NCBI GenBank assembly: GCA_963855995.1
Contig: OY979717.1
Coordinates: forward strand, 70,664,354-70,728,353
Source of the DNA: Muricea muricata
Lineage: Eukaryota; Cnidaria; Anthozoa; Malacalcyonacea; Plexauridae
DNA length: 64,000 nt
Direction: 5' to 3'
The notes under the pieces are model-generated. The model ran no database searches. It saw nothing but the letters and a program-made list of their open reading frames with translations, and was not told the DNA's origin. A program made the position numbers and the translations under genes. The first letter of the stretch is position 1, and each line of letters starts with the position of its first letter. This document shows positions 48,997-58,259 of this stretch, piece by piece.

Positions 48997-51900
48997 ATGC
49001 CACGGAAAAAACGTGAAAATTGGGACCGTGAAGCTGATCGCGAATTAAGACGTCGCGACGAGTTTATGGGGCGTAAACAAGCGAAGGTAACGCGGGAACG
49101 TGAGCGTGCCGAGACCGACAAATGGTACCGAGAAATAGAAAAAGAACGGAAAAGACGGTTAGATTTAAATGAGTGGCATGGTTGGCATGGGTCGAAAAAG
49201 GTCGGTTACGCCCGCCGTCGTTTAAACCACAAACTAGATCTCATACCAAGGCAGCCACAACCGGTTTTAATATCGAATGCCATTCGTGGTCAAACCCAAA
49301 AATGGTCGTTTCAAGGCGGCGTACATAAAGATCCTGCCATTTTTCTTGAACAAACAGCAGCGTCTACCGTTCGGTTGATTGATTCTATCAACAGTGCTGG
49401 AAAAAAAGTAAACGGGGTACTTACGCTTAGGCTCGTGAAATCCGATCCTGTTACCGGGAAGGACACGTACACGCTGATACATTGTCGTTCCAAAGTACAT
49501 ATAATTTACGATAACGCTAATGACGATTACGCCGACATGCGTGGTCGAATGCTTGAAAATTTTTACAAGTGGCAACGGAATGGTAGCGGGTGGCGGCTAC
49601 ATGCCATCGACCGGTTAGATATTTACATTACAAAATTTGACCCCGTTAGAGGTAGAAGGTATAAACCATTTTTAAAATGTGTCGTAAACAAAAAAGCGGT
49701 CATTAACATGGAAAATAACGACGACCAGTGTTTTAAATGGGCAGCCACACGTGCATTACACCCTGTTGAACGTGACGCAGGACAAATATCAAAAATACTA
49801 CGTAAACAATCGGGGAATTACAATTGGGAAGGTTTAGAGTTTCCTATGGAGGTAAAAAATATCCACATATTCGAAACGAATAACCGCATTAGCGTTAGTG
49901 TATTTTCATACGATGATGACACGAAAAAAATTTATACGTTAAGGTTAAGTAAAACAAATTTTGATACTGTTGTAAACTTATTCTTTTACGATGAACATTA
50001 CGGTGTTGTAAAAAATTTAAGCAGACTTGTGTCCAGTCAAAAAAGTAAGCATGGTCATAAAAAAACATATTTGTGTACGATGTTTAAACCATTTTGGGTC
50101 GGAAAAAGTTTTACAGAACCATTTGGGCTGGTGTTCTAAACACGATCATTTACGTCACGTTTACCCAAATTCATCAAATAACACCGAATATTTTAAACAA
50201 TATCAACGGACGCAGAAGGTCCCATTCGTAGTATACGCCGATTTTGAATGTTTTTTTACCTCCGGTAGACAATAAGATCGGACAGGGTACAGTACAATAT
50301 CAGCACCATACGCCAAGCGGGGTTTTTTATACGATTACGTGCATGGACGATAACATTTACATTAACATGTACACCATGCAAAAAGAAGATGAAGACATCG
50401 GTTGTAAATTTGTAGAGTCTTTAGAAAAAGACCTAGGAAAGGTATACGGTATTTTAACAACCACCGTACCGGTTAAAATGACGGACGACGATGAATTAGA
50501 ATTTCAAAACTCAAAAATATGTTTTGCTTGTAAAGGTGCACTGGGTAATGATCGTGTCCGGGATCATTGTCATCTTACTGGGAAATACCGTGGTGCTGCG
50601 CACTCTGAGTGTAATCTCAAAATGGCAACCCCGATGTTTGTACCGGTCTTGTTTCATAATTTAGAAGGTTACGATTCTCACTTATTTGTCAAAAGTTTAG
50701 GGGGCGACGTCAATTGTATTCCAAAAACAGACGAACAATATATTTCCTTTTCAAAAAAGGTTAAATATAACCCAGAGGCAAAACCGTTAGAAATACGGTT
50801 TTTAGACTCGGTTAAATTTACGTTGAAAAGTTTAGACGGTCTTGTCAAAGGTCTTGGTCCTGATCAGTTTAAGAATCTCGAACGCGGATTAGGTACACAC
50901 GAGTTGTTAAAAAAAAAGGTGTGTTCCCGTACGAATACATGACCGGTTTTGATAAGTTGTCAACAACCGAAATCCCAACAAAAACATGTTTCTACAGTAA
51001 GTTAAACGACGAGCATATTAGTGAGGAACAATACGAGCACGCACAAAATGTTTGGAATGAATTTGGGTGTAAAACCATGCGTAATTACCATGACTTATAC
51101 TTAAAAACCGACGTCTTATTGCTTGCTGACGTGATGGAAAACTATAGGGATATCTGCATCGGTAATTATGGGTTAGACCCGTTGTGGTATTATACTGCCC
51201 CCGGGCTCGCGTGGGACGCGGCTTTAAAAATTTCGGACATAAAATTAGAATTATTAACCGACCCGGACATGTATTTGATGGTTGAAGCGGGTATCCGTGG
51301 GGGGATTAGTACAATCACGAAACGGTACGCGAAATCCAACAACCCGTATATGAAAGCGGATTATAATCCGAACGAAAAGACGAATTATATTATGTACTTA
51401 GATGCAAATAACTTATACGGATGGTCGATGTCACAACCGTTACCCGTAGACGGGTTCGAATGGTTACCTGCATGTCAATTACTACATTGGGATTTTATAT
51501 GTGGGGATGACGGTATCGGTTGTATATTGGAAGTTGACCTCGAGTATCCAAAGAATTTACACGATGCACATAACGAATATCCTCTTGCTCCAGAATCGTT
51601 AAAAATTAACAACATTCCTAAGTTAATTCCAAATTTGAAAGATAAGACAAAATACATATTACATTATAAGAATTTACAACAATATTTAAGCCTTGGAATG
51701 GTACTTAAAAAAGTCCACCGCGGGATTAAATTCAACGAACGGCCGTGGTTGAAAGACTATATTCAATTAAATACAGATTTACGAACGAAAGGTACAACCG
51801 ATTTCGAAAAAGATTTTTTAAAATCCATGAAGGGTCGGAAAAGAAAAAATGTAAGGGTGTTAAAAAGCGTGTTGTAAAAACTGAAATAACCTTGGAAGAT

Positions 51901-52086
51901 TACAAAGACTGTGTGTTTAACAGGAACGTGCATTACCGTAGCATGAATGTTCTTAGGAGCCGGAAACACACCATTTACACGGACACGGTTCGGAAAGTTG
52001 CATTATCAGCCAACGACGATAAACGGATTATTTGTGAAGTGTGGACCCCCCACACGTTAGTTATAGGTCATTACCATGTCGATTAG
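48997..52086 (+). pseudogene. Polinton protein-primed DNA polymerase B, palm deleted
   Basis: Five frames make one gene. 48997-50139: basic N-terminus and an N-terminal domain (DDQCFKWAATRALHP). 50027-50275: finger CVRCLNHFGSEKVLQNHLGWC and exonuclease motif VVYADFECFF. 50244-50942: CFACKGALG...RDHCHLTGKYRGAAHSECN (HNH/EndoVII-like) and LFHNLEGYDSHLF (Exo II). 50921-51877: DLYLKTDVLLLADVMENY (Exo III), YYTAPGLAWDAALK, GGISTITKRYAKSNN and YLDANNLYGWSMSQPLP (polymerase motif A). After KDFLKSM (51830) the motif B and C (DTDS) codons are absent; the sequence passes to the C-terminal codons (EDYKDCVFN, RSMNVLRSRKHTIYT). Four frameshifts plus this deletion make it inactive. It would normally replicate the element from a protein primer. 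Confidence 0.9.
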
Positions 52087-52123
52087 GACTTTTTTTTTTG
52101 TTTGTGTTTTAAATAATTAAAAA

Positions 52124-52615
52124 ATGGACATTACAAAAGCTACGGAAGCACAACTAATGCGTTTAAAAGACGATCTTATCGCTGATATTAACAAGTTGAA
52201 AAATAAGTCTAACAAGAAAAAAGCAACATTTGCAGTAAAAACATTCGCGAAAACCGTATTCGTTGCTGGAACCGTTACGGCCGCATTGTTCTTTCCACCT
52301 GCAATCGTGATTGCAGCATTAGGTATTGGTGTTGCATTGGTAGACGGTGGACAGAGTACAGTACAAAATATTCGTGGAATTAAAAAAAGTAAAGTTGAAA
52401 AGGATCAAAAACAAGAGGAATTAAAAGGTGTTAGCGAGCAGCTTATCAGGGAACGGACGCTTAGGGAGATTCGTAGTAACCCCACGGCCCCACCGCTGTA
52501 CCCCAGTTTGGAGATAGCCAAAAAATTAAATCGAAGACAAAATTTTGTAATTCCTATGAATTACAAAATAAAATGTCTGCTGATGAAATTAAACCTAGGA
52601 TCGTCTACGTGTTAA
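52124..52615 (+). CDS. Polinton membrane protein
   Basis: The open frame encodes a helical N-terminus (TEAQLMRLKDDLIADINKLK), a basic stretch, then a hydrophobic segment of about 30 residues (FVAGTVTAALFFPPAIVIAA...LGIGVALV) likely to span the membrane once or twice, and a charged C-terminus with a PTAPP motif, a late-domain-like sequence. The last part of the frame overlaps the next gene and palindrome P3; I suspect that the original stop lay near 52530 and was lost by an indel. Family unknown to me. Confidence 0.6.
   Translation: MDITKATEAQLMRLKDDLIADINKLKNKSNKKKATFAVKTFAKTVFVAGTVTAALFFPPAIVIAALGIGVALVDGGQSTVQNIRGIKKSKVEKDQKQEELKGVSEQLIRERTLREIRSNPTAPPLYPSLEIAKKLNRRQNFVIPMNYKIKCLLMKLNLGSSTC
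52542..52569. terminator. Perfect palindrome P3 before the GIY-YIG gene
   Basis: ATTTTGTAATTC, spacer CTAT, then the exact reverse complement (12-bp arms), 3 bp before ATG 52573. Confidence 0.72.
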
Positions 52616-53149
52616 CGCGTAAAGATAAAGCCGACGATGATGGTACCGATATTTACGTTGGGAGCACATCGTTACCTTTAGAAAAACGGTTTACTTTACA
52701 TAGACAAAGGGCAAAAAACTTTATAGAGGATGGTTGTAGTGGAAATAACCGTTTATACGTTCGAATGAACGAAATTGGGTTGGAAAATTGGGAAGTTTTA
52801 CCGTTATTGGCACGAATGTGCGGTATAAAAACGATTCGTGAAGTAGAAAAAAACTGGGTAGGGTATTAGGCGCAGACTTAAATTCATATTCGCCAGTTAC
52901 AGACGAAAAAGAATATCAAGCATCATACTACGAGAAAAACAAGGGAACTATTTTACAGCGGCATGCGATGTACCGTAAAAACAATAAGGAAACTATTTTG
53001 CAACAGAAGGCGGCATACTACAAAAACAACAAAGAAACTAAACGTTTTCACTGCAATGTTTGTAATGTTACATGTAGGGATACTACCGGTTTAAAAAACA
53101 TCTTGACACTTTAAAACACTCGTACAAATATTTAAACTCATTAGACTAA
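52573..53149 (+). pseudogene. GIY-YIG nuclease with C-terminal C2H2 finger, frameshifted
   Basis: MSADEIKPRIVYVLTRKDK...DIYVGSTSLPLEKRFTLH is a GIY-YIG core (YVL...YVGST, with the conserved Arg in EKRF and Glu in REVEK), a family that cleaves DNA and occurs in Polintons and virophages. After RVLGADLN the frame shifts (near 52858) into a linker with three YYEKNKGTI/YRKNNKETI-like repeats, then a finger (FHCNVCNVTCRD...HLDTLKH) after a second shift near 53090, ending at TAA 53147-53149. The repeats and finger may direct DNA binding. Two indels break it. Confidence 0.75.
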
Positions 53150-53165
53150 ATAAATCGCAGGAAAA

Positions 53166-53195
53166 ATTTTTTTATTCTTAAAAGAATAAAAAAAT
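53166..53195. terminator. Perfect palindrome P4 before ORF 53196
   Basis: ATTTTTTTATTCTT, two A, then its exact reverse complement (14-bp arms). The downstream ATG follows at once. Confidence 0.75.
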
Positions 53196-53672
53196 ATGCA
53201 CGTATTAGTGCATAACGAGATATTACTCCAAAACGTCCGTCGTGAATTTTTTAATAATTGTCTTTGGTACCAAGTCGACGGTCGGTATTTTGAACAAAAA
53301 AGTTTCCAGGAAGCATTATTATTCTATATATTTAACATAATTGAATTAAACCCAACCAACAAAGTTGCAATTATGATCCACCAAATTTTAAAATCATCCA
53401 TTTTCAAAAGACCCGAACATCGCCATGGGATCTACAAACCAATTCGGTATAAAATTCTTCCAGTTCTCTGGCGCGACCATCGAGCCATCGAAAGGAAAAA
53501 ACAGAAAAAATTAACGTTTTTAGCCAACGAATTAAGTAACACAGGTCGGCACGTCGAAGGACATATCGTCCGTACGATTGTTAAACCGTACATTCGTGAC
53601 TTGAATAGGCAATGGTCGAAAATGACGGCCATCGATAAAATAAAAACGGTACCACCGTTGCTTACACGTTAA
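53196..53672 (+). CDS. Polinton hypothetical protein, 158 residues
   Basis: An intact frame (MHVLVHNEILLQNVRREFF, WYQVDGRYFEQKSFQEALLF, ending DKIKTVPPLLTR). Mostly helical by composition with a basic C-terminal half; no transmembrane segment and no motif I recognise. It lies between palindromes P4 and P5, so it may be its own transcription unit. Confidence 0.6.
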   Translation: MHVLVHNEILLQNVRREFFNNCLWYQVDGRYFEQKSFQEALLFYIFNIIELNPTNKVAIMIHQILKSSIFKRPEHRHGIYKPIRYKILPVLWRDHRAIERKKQKKLTFLANELSNTGRHVEGHIVRTIVKPYIRDLNRQWSKMTAIDKIKTVPPLLTR

Positions 53673-53698
53673 TTCTAAACAAAAATTTGTTTAGAATT
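53671..53698. terminator. Perfect palindrome P5 between convergent genes
   Basis: AATTCTAAACAAA, two A, then its exact reverse complement (13-bp arms). It overlaps the stop codon of 53196-53672 and lies between two genes that converge. Confidence 0.75.
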
Positions 53699-53746
53699 TT
53701 TAATTTTCTTCTTCATTATACTCTTCTTCTTTTTCTTTATAATCTC

Positions 53747-53992
53747 TTACTGCCCATTCATCCTGAAGTCTTCATCTTCTTCTTCTTCATTATACTCTTC
53801 TTCTTTTTCTTTATAATCCCTTACAGCCCATGCGTCCTGAATTATTCTTCTTCTTCTGTAGTCTTCGTCATTTTCTATCTTTTGTTCCATCAAACCCAGT
53901 ATAAAAAATAGGCTTGCTGTTATGTAAGACTCGGAGTTTAACGCCAAAATTACAGCTGCTGATAAGGCTATTTGTGATTTTCTAAACAACAT
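53747..53992 (-). CDS. Small acidic membrane protein with tandem-duplicated tail
   Basis: 81 residues: an N-terminal hydrophobic helix (IALSAAVILAL...ASLFFILGL), then a charged tail RRRRIIQDAWAVRDYKEKEE rich in Glu. The roughly 72-bp segment encoding WAVRDYKEKEEEYNEEE occurs twice in tandem (about 53700-53770 and 53772-53842), and the stop falls at the start of the second unit, so the frame may have been longer. Function unknown; small membrane proteins are common in Polintons. Confidence 0.5.
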   Translation of the reverse strand: MLFRKSQIALSAAVILALNSESYITASLFFILGLMEQKIENDEDYRRRRIIQDAWAVRDYKEKEEEYNEEEEDEDFRMNGQ

Positions 53993-54023
53993 TTTATTAT
54001 ATAGTATTTTCTAAAAAAAAAAT

Positions 54024-54049
54024 ACAAGGTTCTTTACAAAGAACCTTGT
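54024..54049. promoter_or_regulatory. Perfect palindrome P6 in a divergent promoter region
   Basis: ACAAGGTTCTTT, AC, then its exact reverse complement (12-bp arms); AAAGAACCTTGT recurs once more directly downstream. It sits between genes reading away from each other. Confidence 0.68.
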
Positions 54050-54092
54050 AAAGAACCTTGTAAAGTTCTTTCCAAAGTACTTTAAATAAATA

Positions 54093-54376
54093 ATGTCAGA
54101 AGAGTCTAAAATAACCACGGTTGGGAAAGTAAAAAATCCTGGCCGGGTAGCAGCCGGGAAACGTTTAGCAGCAATTTCCAAAGAAGCAAAAGCCCGGAAG
54201 AATGTACCGGGAACTCAAACCTACTCTATGTCGCCGTAGTCGTACTCGGTGTAACCGGTCTTGGGTACGGCGTTTATAATTTCCTTTGTAAAGGAGACGA
54301 ACCACAAGAAGAACAGCAACAAGAACAACAACAACAAGAACAACCAGAGAAAAAAAATAATTTTGACGATTTGTAA
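54093..54376 (+). pseudogene. Polinton small basic/membrane protein, one frameshift
   Basis: MSEESKITTVGKVKNPGRVA...AGKRLAAISKEAKARKN, then after a 1-base shift near 54228 a hydrophobic segment YVAVVVLGVTGLGYGVYNFL and a Gln-rich tail ending KKNNFDDL. The KNPGRVAAGKRLA motif followed by one transmembrane helix recurs in Polintons as I remember them, probably a minor virion component. One indel disrupts this copy. Confidence 0.62.
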
Positions 54377-54387
54377 ATAAATAAGTA

Positions 54388-54624
54388 ATGTCTTTAACGA
54401 AACAAGAAGTGTTAAATAGTCTTTACAATGCTGGACTAATCACGGTAGGCGCCGCTGGAGTATCGTTGGCAAGCAGTAAAATGTTAAGAGAAAACCTTGG
54501 TGTAACACGGACGATGCAAAATTTGGTGAAGATGGCGGTTGCAGTCGGCGGTGGATCGTTGCTCGTAAAATTTGCACAGAAAAAAGATTGGATCCCAGCC
54601 GAACCGTTTAAGAAAGGTCAATAG
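54388..54624 (+). CDS. Polinton small membrane protein, 78 residues
   Basis: MSLTKQEVLNSLYNAGLITV...GAAGVSLASSKMLRENLGV, with two weakly hydrophobic glycine-rich helices (GLITVGAAGVSLASS and MAVAVGGGSLLVKF). Starts 11 bp after the previous stop with AAATAAATAAGTAATG context. Intact. Function unknown. Confidence 0.6.
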   Translation: MSLTKQEVLNSLYNAGLITVGAAGVSLASSKMLRENLGVTRTMQNLVKMAVAVGGGSLLVKFAQKKDWIPAEPFKKGQ

Positions 54625-54632
54625 ATAAAATA

Positions 54633-55037
54633 ATGACAAGTGTCGTTGCAGGTGGGTTATTTAATGCCGTTGCCTTTGCAGGTGCCGGTTACGTTTTTCA
54701 CAAACTAGACAAGAAAGGTTACGAAGATAAAATGAAACGTCATAATTTGGCTATGGAGCAATTAACGGCTGCAAAAAAAAAGTGGTATGAAAAAACTGTC
54801 GAAAAGAAAAACAAAGTCGCATTATTACATTAACAATTAGTCAAAGCTAACAAAGATTTAGATGCGACGAACGATGCGTTGCATAAGTTACGCACAGCGA
54901 TGGACGAAGGTATTGGACCGGAACCTACGATAAACGATTATTACGAACCGTCCGACGAGATGAAAACGTATACGAACGTTGTCGTTGGCGTTACAGGATC
55001 AGTAGCCGGGGTTTTAGTAAGTAAACTGTTGTTTTAA
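54633..55037 (+). pseudogene. Polinton membrane/coiled-coil protein with premature stop
   Basis: MTSVVAGGLFNAVAFAGAGY is a hydrophobic N-terminus, then a helical charged region (KMKRHNLAMEQLTAAKKKWY). A TAA at 54831-54833 interrupts, but the same frame continues (LVKANKDLDATNDALHKLRT) to a second hydrophobic end VGVTGSVAGVLVSKLLF and TAA at 55035. One point mutation (probably CAA to TAA) therefore separates this from an intact 134-residue protein with two membrane anchors and a coiled coil. Confidence 0.62.
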
Positions 55038-55042
55038 ATTAG

Positions 55043-55068
55043 TTTCATAACCTATATAGGTTATGAAA
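55043..55068. terminator. Perfect 26-bp palindrome P7 between convergent genes
   Basis: TTTCATAACCTAT followed at once by its exact reverse complement. It is centred in the 31-bp gap between the stops of two convergent genes, ideal for a two-way 3'-end signal. Confidence 0.78.
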
Positions 55069-56507
55069 TTACAAAACAAATTTTGTGACTAAAAACCCTA
55101 TTCCAATCGTGCTACCTAAAAGGTAAGGAAGATGGTTGTCTGACTCTGACGTTTTTTTACCAACGGTTGCAAGGATAGGTTTTACCGTTGCTGTTGGTTT
55201 CGTCGTTGGCGGTATAGGTGGTTTTTTCGTCACCTGAGGTGCAACGTAATTGACTTTTGTATTTACGCCAAATTTCATGGCGTTCGTAGCGATGGTTAAA
55301 ACGTTGTTGTTCTCTTTGTTTTTTAAAATAATCATGTTGGGTGGAATGAGAATAATACCTGGCGTGATAGCCATGCTTAAAACGACGTTGGTATCTTGAA
55401 TGGCTTTTCGCATATCCGAAATGGCTTTTGACGGGTTATCTTGCGCTACCGTATCTTGAACGAGCCGATGGAATATTTGTTGAGTTTGTAACGATTTTGC
55501 ACCTTGTCCAACAATAGGCCATCGCGTTTGTGCTTGTGCACCTAGTACGCTATACACGTACGATTCGATAGTCGATTGTAATAAGATTTGTCCTGTTTTT
55601 GTAAGACCGTCGCTGTCGCCTTTAATGAATTTCATCCAATCGTTATCGCTATCGTTGACAACTTTTGAAACTTCTTCGTATTCTATTCCAAGCACGCCAG
55701 TATTATTAGCCGACATTCGGTACCTATAATTCCTAATGTTATTTTTGTTCGCATGATGCGAATGCCAATAATTTAAGTCAGCACGCGTCCGTTCAAATTT
55801 ATGAACCCATATACGTTTGTGTGGAATATTTTTTTGAATCATTTTTTGGATGTCATGTGTAATGCACGGCGACATTTTTTCTGGTGTTCCCGTAAACCGT
55901 TTCATATGATGATAGATGGAATACCGTGCAATACTTGTAACAACGTTATTACCACCTGTTAAATGTTTTCTACTAACCCACCAACGTGAGAAATAATATA
56001 AGCCGCTAATAACGATGCAAAATACGGATCGTCTTTGTCCACGGCCATCTTTGTAATATCGTTTGCGTTTCCTTTCCATGGTGCAGACAACGCGTCGAAA
56101 TTACTCGAGAATCCAGAATTTGCATTGACGTAAATTGTGAATTTCCTATAATTGTGCGGTAACGACGATGACGATAGGACAAACGGTTGCACCGTACCGC
56201 TTGTGTCCCATATTCTCGGTAACCAATGTAATTCACCCGAATATAATTTTTTAAAATCGTCGGTCATAATGTCTAAAAATTGTCCGTCGCGAACTTTAAA
56301 CGTTACACTCGTTCCTGTGACGTCGCCGGTTTTTGATAAGGTGACGTTAAACTTGAATCTATCCAAATGAGCGTTCGGGTATTGTTGAACGAATTGTCGT
56401 TCCATTCGCTTTTTTGTATTTTTTAAATTCCGTAACGCTTTGTTGTAATTCGAACCGTAATATTGTCTGTACGACGTTTCGTATTTTTTAAAATCTTCTT
56501 CCGACAT
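55069..56507 (-). pseudogene. Large Polinton structural-type protein, one frameshift
   Basis: Two frames of one gene: 56507-55959 (EEDFKKYETSYRQYYGSN, FKFNVTLSKTGDVTGTSVTF, LHWLPRIWDTSGTVQPFVLS) and, after a shift near 55975, the rest to 55069 (KHLTGGNNVVTSIARYSIYH, YRMSANNTGVLGIEYEEVSK), with a proline/threonine linker (KKPPIPPTTKPT) and a C-terminal hydrophobic anchor (LLGSTIGIGFLVTKFVL). About 480 residues in total. I do not recognise the family; position next to integrase and penton suggests a virion protein. The frameshift inactivates it. Confidence 0.55.
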
Positions 56508-56510
56508 TTT

Positions 56511-57569
56511 TTATTGAATATCCTTTATATCTTTAACCGGAACCCATGACTGACTATCGTACCCTAACCATTTCACTAACGCCATTCCGTTCTTTTTCCG
56601 AAGTATTTTTTCTATTCTGTATGTATCGTCTTTTTTATTGATAAGGGACAACTCTTGTACGTAGAATTTTCCGATAATCGGTTCTCCTTCGTGGTCTTCT
56701 ATTTCGTAAACGGTAGGGTCTCCTCGAAGTACTTTGGACACTTTAAAAATTTCTTCGGTAAAATTTGCTTCGTACCCTTTTGCAAAAATACTTTTGTATT
56801 TACTAACTCTAACCGTGTCTCCGACCTTGAATTTAGGAGGTTGTAAACCTTCCAAAACATGTCCGTATAACGTAACCCATACCATATTTTCATTCGTTTT
56901 ATCCACGTCTTTTGGTTTCATATGAATACTGCTGTGTTTGGTATTGTTATAATTTTTTGTAAGGTCGTCTAAAACGTCGATCCAATTACGTGTACCTTTA
57001 CTGTAAAAATATTTTTCCATCTTTGTTTTCAATGTCCGATTAAACCTTTCAACGATAGCCGCTTTCTCATCGGATTGTGTAGAGAAGTAATGAACGTTAT
57101 GACTTTTCAGTAATTCCGTAACACCAACGTTATAAAATTCTTTCCCTTCGTCAAACTGAGCAACGTTAGGGTACTTCCCAAATCTTGTTTTAAAGGTACC
57201 TAATAGTTGGTCGACGGCTTTAGTCATGTTTTTTGTATCCTTCCTGTAAACGGGAACCGTAAAAGCATATCGGCTAAGGATTTCTATAGATGTTAATATC
57301 CAACGGTACCCTTTGTTTTTACTTGGCGCGTATTTCCCCATATCGACGAGATCCATTTGTATTTGGTCGGCAAGACCTTTTACAAACGTTTTCATGAATT
57401 TATGTTTCCGAATGACAGGTTTGAATCTTGTATATTCCAACCATTCTTTGACAAGTCGTCTACTAACTTTTACTCCATCGGCTTTTGCTTTTTGGTATAA
57501 TTTTTCGGCAGATTGATAACCTTTAGAAGGGTCATAGTAAATGTCCCTTAATTCCTGTTCGTTGATCAT
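56511..57569 (-). CDS. Polinton integrase with C-terminal chromodomain
   Basis: 352 residues, intact. An N-terminal helical region precedes a retroviral-type DDE core: Asp73 in QMDLVDMG, Asp140 in AQFDEGKEF and Glu174 in KAAIVERFNRTLK. An SH3-like region follows (FKVGDTVRVSKYKSIFAKGY), then at 315-352 a chromodomain (YRIEKILRKKNGMALVKWLG, WVPVKDI). It would join element ends to chromosomal DNA; a chromodomain can bind methylated histone tails, so it may steer integration. It starts 3 bp from the start of the probable penton gene's stop, in a tight minus-strand cluster. Confidence 0.92.
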   Translation of the reverse strand: MINEQELRDIYYDPSKGYQSAEKLYQKAKADGVKVSRRLVKEWLEYTRFKPVIRKHKFMKTFVKGLADQIQMDLVDMGKYAPSKNKGYRWILTSIEILSRYAFTVPVYRKDTKNMTKAVDQLLGTFKTRFGKYPNVAQFDEGKEFYNVGVTELLKSHNVHYFSTQSDEKAAIVERFNRTLKTKMEKYFYSKGTRNWIDVLDDLTKNYNNTKHSSIHMKPKDVDKTNENMVWVTLYGHVLEGLQPPKFKVGDTVRVSKYKSIFAKGYEANFTEEIFKVSKVLRGDPTVYEIEDHEGEPIIGKFYVQELSLINKKDDTYRIEKILRKKNGMALVKWLGYDSQSWVPVKDIKDIQ

Positions 57570-57572
57570 TTT

Positions 57573-58244
57573 TTATTCGATATATAATTCGAACATGACA
57601 GTTAACCCAACACTGTAACCGATATTCGTGTTCACGTCGAATTGGAACATGCTGTGGTCGCCGTTTAGGACCGAAACCGATGTGTGAATATTATCGTACG
57701 GTGTCACGGATTCGTTTAAACTTTGTTCGGTCGTGATAGGAATACGTGCAAAAACTCGGCTCGGGTTACCGTTTGTATCGAAATTCCTATCGGTATTTAC
57801 GCAATTACACCCGAGCGTTACGTACCGTAATCCACGGTTAATATCAACGACAAACGGTGACTTTGATTTGGTATTTTTAGGGACGACCGTATTTTCTGGG
57901 AACCCAAGCAACGGCCCAAAATGATACAGGTTTAATTTTTTTGGTGATAAAATCGTACACCGATTATCGTGTTTGTGGCGTTCTAACGTAATACCGGATT
58001 CAGATAGACGGTCAGCAATCATATTAAACGTCCAGTACACTTCTTCGAATGCAACACCCGTTGCAGGATGGTCAGGAACCGTTATAAATTTTATAAGATC
58101 GTTTTCGTTTGTTACAATGTTCTTATACTTCCATAACACGCTAATGTTTTCAACGTAGATCTTTTCCCCGTATTTCGTCGTGATGCATCGTTGGAGAAAA
58201 ATGTAGTGTTTGCCCGTATCGAGCGATAACATGAGTTTGTCCAT
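57573..58244 (-). CDS. Probable Polinton minor capsid (penton) protein
   Basis: 223 residues, intact, beta-strand rich. Signature-like segments LRYVTLGCNCVNTDRNFDTN, RIPITTEQSLNESVTPY and SMFQFDVNTNIGYSVGLTVM resemble penton jelly-roll proteins of Polintons as I recall them. It would form the five-fold vertices of a capsid with the double-jelly-roll major protein. It lies 3 bp upstream of the integrase on the same strand. Assignment is from pattern and position only. Confidence 0.65.
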   Translation of the reverse strand: MDKLMLSLDTGKHYIFLQRCITTKYGEKIYVENISVLWKYKNIVTNENDLIKFITVPDHPATGVAFEEVYWTFNMIADRLSESGITLERHKHDNRCTILSPKKLNLYHFGPLLGFPENTVVPKNTKSKSPFVVDINRGLRYVTLGCNCVNTDRNFDTNGNPSRVFARIPITTEQSLNESVTPYDNIHTSVSVLNGDHSMFQFDVNTNIGYSVGLTVMFELYIE

Positions 58245-58259
58245 CTTTTATCTAAAATA

